Shown here piece after piece: positions 21,816-31,052 of a DNA stretch of 64,000 nucleotides. The position numbers and the translations under genes were made by a program. The notes below the pieces were generated by a model. That model was not told the origin of the DNA. It made no database searches and saw only the letters and a list, made by a program, of their open reading frames with translations. The stretch's first letter is position 1. Each line of letters begins with the position of its first letter. The stretch comes from Trichostrongylus colubriformis (taxonomy: Eukaryota > Nematoda > Chromadorea > Rhabditida > Trichostrongylidae): assembly GCA_963978905.1 (NCBI GenBank), contig OZ022256.1:43324001-43388000 (forward strand), written 5' to 3'.

Positions 21816-23689
21816 GTTTTTCTGATTTTGAGGCTTTGTCGCTTTTAAACCACTTTGTGTTCTGCCCTAATCTTGAGCTATTCGAGTCAAAGGAAAGCAT
21901 GGCAGTCTCACATAGAGTGTGTTGAAACCACTATAAAAGCAAAATTTTCTGTAAATTCAACATCTCAGTGTTCGCCATACTCGCTCAGGGTACGCGCCAT
22001 GCCTATACGCCCACCGAACGGTAGATGCGATTAGAAGGGTGCTTAGACTTAGGATGTTCTCGTGTGGACATTAGGTGGGACATACATTCATGTTTTCATT
22101 CTGGTAGTCCGCCATGCTCTGTTCTGCTTCTTTGATTTGTGAAGGTGATACAAGTGAACGTGTTCGAAAATACAGGATTTCATGACATTTAATAGTTGCT
22201 TACTTCTGTATTCTGTATCGTTTTTCGCTTCTCTTCCTCTCTGTGGTTTTTCAGTGAACACATTAGTGCGTGTTCCTTTTGCATTTTCTTTTCGTAAACG
22301 AGTGCGCACTGACCTCGTTGTTTGCGCTTTATTATCGATAGCGATGGCGCAGCCGCGTGTCCTTCAAACGTAAGAACATGCTTGGGCTGTGCTTTGTTTG
22401 ACCTTTCGATTCGGTTCTTTGGCAGATGAAGTGGCTTAGGAAGTTAAACCTGAGACAGCTCAATGAGGTCAGCTTGTTGGGTCTTTTTGCGCTCCATATA
22501 CTTCACTCTGAAGCTGTTAACTTTTGCCTTGATTCCAGAGCCCTACTGTGGATTGCTCAACTACTTAGTGTTCTAACCGTCATGCAGGGCACTCCGGGAG
22601 TCGAGGATTCCTCGACGGGGGGGGTCGCACTCGACCGGACGGGAGGGGGGGGGGTCGCATCTGTAGCTAAGCGATAATTTTATGGGAATATCCTCTAGCC
22701 CATCGTACAGTCGATATCTGCCCCTCATACACGAAAAGAGCCACCGCTACCTCGCTGTCTGAATCGCAGATGGGTGTAGACCATCTTGAAAAGGTGACCG
22801 CCATCATTTATGGACTCGTTACGCGTTTAGCACTCACCATCGCGCTGCCATGATGACACACACCTCATCGTTATGGAGGGGCCTATCTAGTAGCGGAGAG
22901 AACCAATATACTCACATTACCGTAAACTATACGTTTATGTTATTGCATTGCTACCATAGAGTTCATTGTTGCGTGCAAGAACGACATGTCGGTATCCATT
23001 TAGGAGAAGAAAAATACATTTTTATTTTAGGCTACACCAGTCATACTATGAACGGCGTTTAATGGAGACAAGCAGTCCAGCAAAGCATGCTTGTTGTTCA
23101 CGTTGTTGAATTGTTGTAATTTGGTTGCAGTGGTGCATGTAAATTGTTTAATGCACATTGTTCAAATAAAAAGTAAAGCCCTATGAAATGTCTCTATCAT
23201 ATCATCATCACGAAGAGCACCAGAAGAAAAGATCATTGCTTTCGCTTTTCATCAATCTCTTTTGACAGTCGTATGACGTGTGCATCTGGTCTGCTCATGA
23301 ACTTGTGCGAGGTCATGGAATGCTGGGCAGATGTTTTACAAGATCTTGTGCAGCACCTGAAATCCTGAGTCAACCATGATCGGATAGGCATGTAGTAGAA
23401 AAATACCTGAAACAATTGGTTTTCCCTCATGCTTCATAAACCATTCAGAAATTTTAAATGTCGATGGCATGTGAGCCGAAAATCCTGGACCAGGAAGTGG
23501 GTTAGCCCACTGCTTGGCCAGAGTTTCGGGCGTAACGATAAGTATGGTAAGTTCATCGTGTTGAACTCCGCAGTAGATTTTTGATATGGAGATGAGTATT
23601 GGCGGTTTTAAATCAAACTATATGGAGCGCTAAAATTTGGTAAAGCTGACCTCATTAGGCTTTGGTAAAGCTCACCTCATCAGCCTATC

Positions 23690-23975
23690 TGAGGTTTCAG
23701 CTCCTAATCTGCTCCTTTCACCTCTTCTGAGCCTAATGGCGTTAAAAAACTGCGTTCAGGATCGGCATTGCTGGCAGGGATGACAAGTATACACTTGTTG
23801 GCCTGCAAAGAAGGAAATCAGTCTCCGAAATTATTAATAGTGAATATTATTTTACCTGAATAACCACGTGAGGTATCCTTAATGCGTCTCCGTTGTCGAG
23901 CAGCGTTTGGCCCGCCAAAATGGCCATTCTTTGTAGCAATTTCCAAGCATTTGTAACAATTCTTTGCAATGGGAT
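23690..23975 (-). pseudogene. hAT transposase C-terminal end (broken)
   Basis: Two minus-strand exons can be read: 23,856-23,975 (acceptor TTTGCAG, donor GTAAAA, exactly 40 codons, ending DALRIPHVVIQ) and one starting at 23,802. The second reads CILVIPASNADPERSF and then, after a one-base frame change, a stretch with RLRRGERSRLGAET. PAS..(D/E)..ER.FS, then a basic K/R-R-RL motif, is the hAT family dimerisation domain (hATC) at the end of the transposase. The frame change inside the motif shows this copy is dead. The upstream DNA-binding and catalytic parts were not recognised on the minus strand, so they are deleted or too diverged. Confidence 0.6.
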
Positions 23976-25249
23976 CTGCAAATGAAGTAAATTGATAAGT
24001 TGATGGATAAGGCAGTAACTTATGACATCAACATAAGTTGGTTTCACTAGATGTCTTTATCAAGTTAACAAAGACCAAAGAGAAAGAAAGCAAGTAAGAA
24101 TACGGCCACACTGAGCATATGACAGAGCGAGCTCTTTTATATGCGAGCCCTTGTATATGAGGGAATGGCGGCTATCGATGATAAAGTGCAGGGACAATGC
24201 AGCGCTGCGCTGTTCATGCACTTTGTCATCGGCGAAAAAAAGGCGAAATGTGGAGAGGAGAACGCTACTGAGTTCACAGGGAAGTGCACTTATGTATTCG
24301 CTGTTCACTAGAACATTGAACATTCAAAGAGTATTCACTGATCACTCGCACCGTGAAACACCCTTTCAATGTTATCTGCAACTCGTAGCAGGAGCCCAGT
24401 GCATGGCGGATCCCTTAAGCGAGGCCACAAGTGAATGTCCTATCTGATAGCCGCACGAGATCATCTTACTAGGCCAACCACCCTTCTAGTTACATCTACA
24501 GCCCTTCCAATCACATCTACTGCGAAAGTAGGAGGCATGGCGCATACCCAGAGCAAGGATGGAGAACGCTAAGGTGTTGGTTTTACTGCACTGCTACCAG
24601 CAAAATTGTTTAGAAAGTATGAGGCTGCTTTTGAGGAGGTTTTGAACGCTCTCTGTGCGACGCTGTCACGCTCTTGATGGCAAAAAATTTTCCTCGACAT
24701 TTCCTCGACTCACGTTTCTCAAGAACTAGGCAACGTACAAAGGAGTTTGAGGGCGCGTTGGAAAGAACGAAGTCTCTAGTTTCAGAAAAACAACTGGGAT
24801 TGCAAAACATGCAGCACAAAAAAAGTTATAACTGTTAGAAGCCAAAAAACCCGCATGCAATTTTCATTTTCCTCGACTAATCCTCGACTCGCATTCCTCT
24901 CTCATTTCTGAACATTTGAAGCAACTAAAGTAGTCATCAGAAAGAGCAAACCTAGCTCTTTCTAAAAAACACCTGAAGTCCCAAATCATAGAATATGAGG
25001 AAAGTTATGGTCGTTCAAACAAGGTCTACTTTCGCGATTTTCAGCCATTTTTGTCGATTAGCGCGCTCCAGGTTCGCACGCCGCGACGCAACTGCAGCGC
25101 TTCTAATGTTACCGCGAATTTCAAGTTTTTGAATTTTTAATAGGTATTTTTCATGTTTTGCTTTGTTATGTTTTATGTTTTTATGTTTTTATGCTCATGT
25201 TTCGTTGTGCTTTATGTTTAATTGTGTTTAATGTTTGTTTACATGTGTT

Positions 25250-25647
25250 GGTGCTACTGGAGTTCGGGGGGGCCACTGCAGTAGTGTCTCTGCGTCTCTA
25301 ACGCACGGCTAGAGCGCAGAGAGGCCATAGCGCTAGCCGAATCGGGTTCGAATTCTGCATAAAAACCATTCTGTAAAGCAAATTCGTACTTTTTTTTTCA
25401 TCCTAACTTAGCCTAAGCCTTGGAGAAGGAGATTCCCTTCCCCCTAGGCTTAGGTGAATACGCGTAAGTGGTTGTTTAGACTAGTTATGGCTAGTTTTTC
25501 GTAATACACTTTTGCAAGAATAATTCAATTGGTTTTTTTAGTTAGTTAGCTGTATCTAGGCATAAAATAACCTTGAGAGTGCCTATAAGCTGAAATCAGA
25601 CGCGACTCTTCCTTTTGTCGAGTGGCCCCCCCAACTCCAGTAGCGCC
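25250..25647. mobile_element. Nested 398-bp hAT-type non-autonomous element
   Basis: Left end GGTGCTACTGGAGTTCGGGG; inverse of right end GGCGCTACTGGAGTTGGGGG; both continue GGCCACT. Flanking 8 bp are identical: CATGTGTT at 25,242-25,249 and 25,648-25,655. It sits in a T-rich intron-like stretch directly before the first mini-exon of the array, so it arrived after the array existed. Near 25,345-25,360 it has GGGTTCGAATTCTGC, which resembles a tRNA box B, preceded by GC-rich words like a decayed D arm. A tRNA-derived interior is possible but weak. Confidence 0.85.
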
Positions 25648-25666
25648 CATGTGTTTTTTTTTTCAG

Positions 25667-26841
25667 ATTTCGCCAATAGTCGAAGCCGTCCCGTTGATCG
25701 CATCAAGGTATGTTGCTTTTTCTTCAGAATTTGTTATGTACATTGAATATTTTTCATATATAGTCGTATAGTTTCCATTATGCTTTATGTTTAAATGTTT
25801 CTAATGCTTATTTCATGTCCTTTTTTTAGGTATCGTTCATGGTCGAAGTTCGGACGCGCGCAGGTATGTTGCTTTTTTTCAGAATTTGTTATGTATATTA
25901 AACATTTTTCATATATAGTCGTATAGTTTCCATTATGCTTTATGTTTAAATGTTTCTAATGCTCATTTCATGTCCTTTTTTCAGGTATTCTTCATCGTGA
26001 AATCCAAACGCCTCCCGTAGGAAGGTATGTTGCTTTTTTTCAGATCTTGCAATTGTTCTTTGACTGTTTTTCATAATTAGTCGTAATATTTACGTTGTAC
26101 TTAATGTTTCAATGTCTTTAATGCTTATTTCATGTACTTTTTTTCAGGTATTTTTTGATAGTGAAGTCCGACGCCGCCCGCAGGAAGGTATGTTGCTTTT
26201 TTTTCAGAAAATGAGGTCCGTTGTTTCCTTTTCATTCTTCATGTTTAATATTGTTCACTTATTCTTATGTTACTCTTTTTCTTACATTTTCGCGTTTTGC
26301 TTTACCTATATATGTTTGATTTTGCTTTTTCAGGTCCGTTGAAGAAGTGGCCGATTAAATCGAGGGAAGGCGTTCAGGAAACGAGGTTTGTTGTTTTCTT
26401 TTCATTCTTCACGTTTAATATTGTTCACTTATTCTTGTAATGCTCTTTTTATACATTTTCGTCTTTTACTTTATCTATATATGTTTGGTTTTGCTTTTTC
26501 AGGTCCGTTGAAGAAGTGGCCGATTAAATCGAGGGAAGGCGTTCAGGAAACGAGGTTTGTTGTTTTCTTTTCATTCTTCATGTTTAATATTGTTCACTTA
26601 TTCTTGTAATGCTCTTTTTATACACTTTCGTCTTTTACTTTATCTATATATGTTTGGTTTTGCTTTTTTTTAGGTCCGTTGAAGAAGTACCCGAGTAAAA
26701 CGAGAGAAGTTTCAGAAAGAAAGATTTTTTTGTTTTCTTTATATTTCGTGTTCGATTTAATAGGATTTAATGTGTGAAATTGTAATTTTTTTGGCTTGTA
26801 CTTCTTCGATTACCTTTTACTGTGCCTAAGGGAAAAATAAA
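25667..26841 (+). other. Tandem mini-exon/intron array with polyadenylation signal
   Basis: Two runs of repeated units, each a short exon-like block between TTTTTCAG/TTTTAG and GTATGTTG or GTTTGTTG. Run 1 blocks: 25,667-25,707 (41 nt), 25,830-25,863 (34), 25,985-26,024 (40), 26,148-26,187 (40); period 155-163 bp. Run 2 blocks: 26,334-26,385 and 26,503-26,554 (52 nt, identical), then a last one from 26,674 without a clear donor; period 169-171 bp. An AATAAA follows at 26,836. In run 1 the 120-nt introns after blocks 1 and 2 are about 95 percent identical, while the blocks differ at about 40 percent of sites. Read in one frame, run 1 blocks give V.F...(V/E)...R.R peptides and run 2 gives PLKKWPIKSREG. 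The block lengths 34, 40 and 52 are not multiples of three. Whether it is transcribed or coding is unknown. The 5' exons are not found. Confidence 0.6.
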
Positions 26842-27042
26842 TGTTCGCAATATTTGTACTGTAACATTTATTACAAAAGAAATCAATACAACTAGACAAA
26901 ACATGAAATATAGCAATCATACAATCTTGCGGTGCTGTGGAAGCAAGTAGGGGGGGGGTCGCATTTGAGACCCGAAGAGGGGGGGGGGGGTCGCACTGAA
27001 GCGGCCATTTTCCTCGACACCTGGGAGTGCCCTGCCGTCATG

Positions 27043-27689
27043 CCTGAAACTGTGACTCAACAGTAGACTGAACCACTTCCTGTCTGGGACTTTCTATTTA
27101 CAAACCAACACCATTTCATGCAATGGACAACTACATAAAGCAAGGAAGAATCGATTGTTTCGGGTATTTTTTTCACAACATACCTCCTCGGTGATAGGTG
27201 AAGCCTGGCATTTCAGGTCTTGCTCGAACTCTTGAGCAGCATTCATTCTATAGACTATATAGCAAACCAGATGCGCACGCCATACGGCAGTCGAGTGAGG
27301 ATCTTGGAACTTTAAAAGTAATGATATTTTCTTCTGTTCTAATTCGCGATGATGATAGTGACAAAGATCTTTGATAAGTCTTAGATTTTTGTTCGAAGAA
27401 CATACATTAAACCATTTTCACAAGCATCACTGCAACAAGATCATAACAACTCAGCAATACCAGCAGCAACCACACTATGTTGGATCGAGTTCCACTCGAT
27501 ACTGACTACATTGGCCATAGATCTTTACCACAAATGCACCTACTCCTAAGACTGTCAATGCGCATCTCCACTGGCCTACATTGATGGGGTGACTGATCTA
27601 ACTGAAACAAAAATGTATTCCACCGGATTCTATTACATAAACGGGATAGCCAACGGCATTCCGCTTCTTAAACTCGATGTAACTTCAGA
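27043..27689. other. Flank of hAT element, no gene recognised
   Basis: No coding exons or element ends were identified between the hAT target duplication and the C-run at 27.7 kb. Confidence 0.35.
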
Positions 27690-27860
27690 TCATTGTTAAC
27701 GTCTGCGAGTACGACCCCCCCCCCCCCCCACCTCTCGAGGAAACCTTGACTCTTGGGTGCCATGAGTCAGGGTCAAGCGTAGCCTCGAGGAAAGTTTTCA
27801 AAAAATACGACACTCACCCTCAAAAGAAGGCTCCATACGAACCTCCCCCCCCCCTTCTTC
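27690..27860. repeat. Relic ends related to the hAT element
   Basis: Inverted, the stretch 27,705-27,765 reads ...GGCACCCAAGAGTCAAGG, TTCCTCGAGAGG, a 15-base G run and TCGTACTCG, parallel to the left end of the 22.6-kb element (GGCACTCCGGGAGTCGAGG, TTCCTCGAC, G run, TCGCACTCG). A second phrase at 27,769 (CAGGGTCAAGCGTAGCCTCG, then AGGAAA) resembles an end facing the other way and is followed by another C-run at 27,844-27,854. These look like worn ends of one or two relatives. Confidence 0.45.
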
Positions 27861-28028
27861 AGGTTCCTTGTGTCTCCCACTTCTGTGTGTCTACCCAGCC
27901 ACTGCAATTCACCAAGAAAATTAAGAGTCTATGGTCAAAAAAAACACTGAGGCCGAGCTCCTGACAAAATGACAGAAATAAAAGCCCAACATAACTCAGT
28001 ACTCATATTCCAAAACAAAAGCGTCTAA

Positions 28029-29890
28029 CAAAGGAAAGACCCCAGGCCATTCGCAATGGGATACATATGGTCCGACGTATTAGGTTGATTCATAATAAAT
28101 CGGACAAATTGACCAATTTTAATCATTGTCGTACAACTTTTTTACGACAACAGGGATTCACTTGAAATATACTCCATCTTTATCGATGACCTTCTGCCAC
28201 GGTATAGGCAGATCATGGATGCCCTTGCTCCAGAAGGCCGGAAGCTGGAGCTCGAAGAAGTTGCCGAGTGCCGCCTTGACCTCGTCGCGAGTTTTGAAGT
28301 CTTGGCCGTCCAGGTGGCGTTGGCTGTGGGAGAAAAGGTGGAAATCTGAAGGGGCCAGGTCTGGGGAGTACGGTGGGTATAGAAGTACGGTCCAACTGTA
28401 CGACAGCAGCTCGGCCTTGGTCGATCTTGCGAAGTGCGGTCTGTGGAAGTAGACACGTTGTCGTGCTGGAAGTAGGCATGTGACCGCCGCCGTAGCGAAC
28501 TTTGGACATTGGCCTTCAATTCTCGTAATTGACGAACGTAGACGTCGGCGGATACTGTGGTACCTTCATCGAGCAGCTCCCAGTACTCTACGCCGTGTAC
28601 GCTCCACCAACCGCGGTTTTCGTCTTCGATGGAATAGTCGCCTGACGCAAACTTCGAATGCTACAACTACAGTGTACTTCTGCCGGGGGCATGCTCCTTG
28701 TGAACTTCTATCAGACGTCTGCCGATATCCGCGGGTTCCTGGCCAGATAGCGATATAAATAGTATGACGTTGCGGATGTGGTCTTGGACCGCTTGAAATC
28801 GTGCGGCATTGTGGCGGAATGAATTTACTTTGGAGTGATTATTTTGCGGCACTTTGAAGAGCTTTTCATACTCATTCCAACGGTACCTCACGCGTCCATT
28901 TTCGTTAATTCGTTACTGAGTTATGATCTCTAGAACTCATCACTACCATTTGTCCGATTTATTATGAATCAACCTAATATTTTCGGACGTTGATCTCGAA
29001 TCTGTATTCGAAATCTGCAGAACGATTCTCTGAGCGGAGTTATGGAGGCTCTTTTTTGAAAAAACAGTACTACTATATGGTTGGTTTGGAAGCCCATAGC
29101 ACGCGAGCCAGACGTTCTTGCGCAAAACCAGGGTGATTTTCGTGTCGTAAAATTCATGGGCTATTGGGTGGCAGCACATTGAACAAAGGAGAAGTCGTTG
29201 ACCCTTGCCTAGGAAGTGCTCCTATTTGACGCTTGTTTCGTACATTAGTGCGATGGGCAAGGTAAAGGGTATGTGTAGGCTATCTTGTTCAGGTTCCAGG
29301 GTTTTCTGTAGAAGGAAATTCAAAAACTACCACTTCACCCCTTGGCCACCCCAAATTTTCCGAATTTGAACCAAAAACTGGATTTGGCTGAAAATTTGTA
29401 GAAAGAGGTAATTCGGTCCCCTGTGCGCGAATATCATAATCTTTTAACGCAACAACGCCCAATTCGTGTGGTACGGGAATCTTTTCGACTCGGTATCCTT
29501 CCCTTGTGAGTGGTGTTAGTAGTTAGCGATAGATACCAGTACAAGGAAACTTGCAGAAGTGAACGAAAAGCACTTACTGACAATGAAACACAAATGCAAA
29601 AAAAAAACCAACACCTACGGGGAGCAAACCCATGAGCCCTCACCTGCAGATCCGGAACACTACCAATGGCCACTGAGACCGTTACTGACTCCGCAACGGC
29701 CGTGCTGCTGACATATTGCCTCGCCAATGAGATCCAATGTGTAGCCATTCATTCAGAAAAACCTCCATGACTCCGCTCAGAAAATCGTTCTGCAAATTTG
29801 GAATGCAGATTCGAGATCAGCGTCCGAAAATACGTCGGGCCATATAAATCCCATTTCGAATGGCCACTTCGACCTCGGGTCCTTCCCTTG
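28029..29890. repeat. Foldback element R1, copy B, broken by a mariner
   Basis: Outer arms of about 120 bp are inverted copies: left 28,029-28,079 plus 28,980-29,058, right 29,757-29,890. Shared phrases are CATTCG.AATGGGAT, ATATGG(T/C)CCGACGTA, TTTTCGGACG.TGATCTCGAATCTG and CTGAGCGGAGT. The left arm is interrupted by the 898-bp mariner at 28,080; the right arm is intact. Between the arms lie block X on the minus strand (29,075-29,530) and block Y on the plus strand (29,617-29,738), both shared with copy A at 17.6-18.3 kb but with X reversed relative to Y. Just outside the arms, CATATTCC(A/G)AAAC(A/G)AAAGCGTC occurs in direct orientation (about 28,005 and 29,920). No open frame of interest. 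Confidence 0.75.
28080..28977 (-). mobile_element. Deleted mariner, copy 1
   Basis: Ends TTAGGTTGATTCATAATAAA and its inverse, 30 bp, flanked by TA (28,078-28,079 and 28,978-28,979). On the minus strand are the first part of a mariner transposase (NSFRHNAARFQAVQDHIRN... helix-turn-helix) and the C-terminal part with the second Asp (QHDN) and YSPDLAPSDFHLF. Between GDYSIEDENRGW-like residues and the WELLDEGTTVS-like segment about 130 codons are gone, including the first catalytic Asp. Frameshifts are also present. At 898 bp it is about 400 bp short of full length. Confidence 0.88.
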
Positions 29891-30168
29891 TAAGATAGAA
29901 ACCTCACAAATCCAATATTCATATTCCGAAACGAAAGCGTCGCCGACCATGGGTAACGTCCCCTGATAACAACGGAGAATGCTTAAAAGTCATGTAAGTT
30001 ATGCGACAGGAATAAAGAATGAAAAAATAAGAAAAGAAAGGGTAAAAGGTAAAGGAAAAGCTAAATAGGAGCCATGTAACACGCTCCACGGTGCCCCGTC
30101 TCATCTCCGCGTCGCTATTGCGGTAGCGACACGGCGATCAGGTGGGGTTCGATATCTTCTCTATACTA

Positions 30169-31050
30169 TTAGGTTGATTCATAATAAATCGGACAAATGG
30201 TAGTGATGATTTCTAGAGATCATAACTCAGTAACGAATTAACGAAAATGGACGCACGAGGTACCGTTGGAATGAGTATGAAAAGCTCTTCAAAGTACAAA
30301 GTAAATTCATTCCGCCACAATGCCGCACGATTTCAAGCGGTCCAGAGACCACATCCGCAACGTCATACTATTTATATCGCTATCTGGCCAGGAACCCGCG
30401 GATATCAGCAGACGTCTGATAGAAGTTCACAAGGAGCATGCCCCCGGCAGAAGTACACTGTAGTTGTAGCATTCGAAGTTTGCGTCAGGCGACTATTCCA
30501 TCGAAGACGAAAACCGCGGTTGGTGGAGCGTACACGGCGTAGAGTACTGGGAGCTGCTCGATGAAGGTACCACAGTATCCGCCGACGTCTACGTTCGTCA
30601 ATTACGAGAATTGAAGGCCAATGTCCAAAGTTCGCTACGGCGGCGGTCACATGCCTACTTCCAGCACGACAACGTGTCTACTTCCACAGACCGCACTTCG
30701 CAAGATCGACCAAGGCCGAGCTGCTGTCGTACAGTTGGACCGTACTTCTATACCCACCGTACTCCCCAGACCTGGCCCCTTCAGATTTCCACCTTTTCTC
30801 CCACAGCCAACGCCACCTGGACGGCCAAGACTTCAAAACTCGCGACGAGGTCAAGGCGGCACTCGGCAACTTCTTCGAGCTCCAGCTTCCGGCCTTCTGG
30901 AGCAAGGGCATCCATGATCTGCCTATACCGTGGCAGAAGGTCATCGATAAAGATGGAGTATATTTCAAGTGAATCCCTGTTGTCGTAAAAAAGTTGTACG
31001 ACAATGATTAAAATTGGTCAATTTGTCCGATTTATTATGAATCAACCTAA
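30169..31050 (+). mobile_element. Deleted mariner, copy 2 (inverted relative to copy 1)
   Basis: The same 30-bp ends as copy 1, flanked by TA (30,167-30,168 and 31,051-31,052), 882 bp, opposite orientation. It shares the large internal deletion and the frame breaks of copy 1 and is nearly identical to it. It further lacks about 17 bp near 30,296, where copy 1 reads CCGCAAAATAATCACTCC. The flanks differ from those of copy 1, so these are two insertions of one already deleted parent. Confidence 0.88.
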
Positions 31051-31052
31051 TA

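Larger units (their letters stand above)
19241..22576. other. Gene-poor stretch
   Basis: No exon chain found. It includes the 34-bp hairpin at 20,481 and a partial MITE family 2 copy at 21,689. A frame at 21,298-21,495 (LTVITLLFPFYQSLFRYRC) is mildly hydrophobic and could be a chemoreceptor scrap, but no splice neighbours support it. Confidence 0.35.
22585..27034. mobile_element. 4.45-kb hAT-type transposon with 8-bp target duplication
   Basis: The left end reads CAGGGCACTCCGGGAGTCGA and the inverse of the right end CAGGGCACTCCCAGGTGTCG. Both continue into GG(A/T)..CCTCG or AGGAAAA. The flanks carry the same 8 bp, CCGTCATG, at 22,577-22,584 and 27,035-27,042. An exact 8-bp duplication next to ends starting CAGGG is the mark of hAT elements. 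Inside, the minus strand at 23,690-23,975 holds a broken hAT C-terminal dimerisation region, which supports the assignment. Near both ends are two G-tracts each followed by TCGCA(C/T). Paired TCCTCGAC words also occur at about 24,690 and 24,880. A second hAT-type element is nested at 25,250-25,647, and a + strand mini-exon array occupies 25,667-26,841. It is probably inactive now. Confidence 0.85.

Noticed and set aside
24060..24447. Frames on both strands inside the hAT element as the rest of its transposase
   Set aside because: Neither shows hAT catalytic or zinc-finger motifs, and the two strands are equally open, so there is no ground to choose.
25667..26700. CRISPR-like spacing of repeats and variable blocks
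   Set aside because: The genome is eukaryotic, the repeats are 120 bp and T-rich, and the blocks are bounded by splice consensus. No cas gene or palindromic repeat is present.
28142..28519. 125-, 108- and 98-codon frames near the first mariner
   Set aside because: All are off-frame readings of the deleted mariner and recur in the same form at 30.6-31.0 kb.
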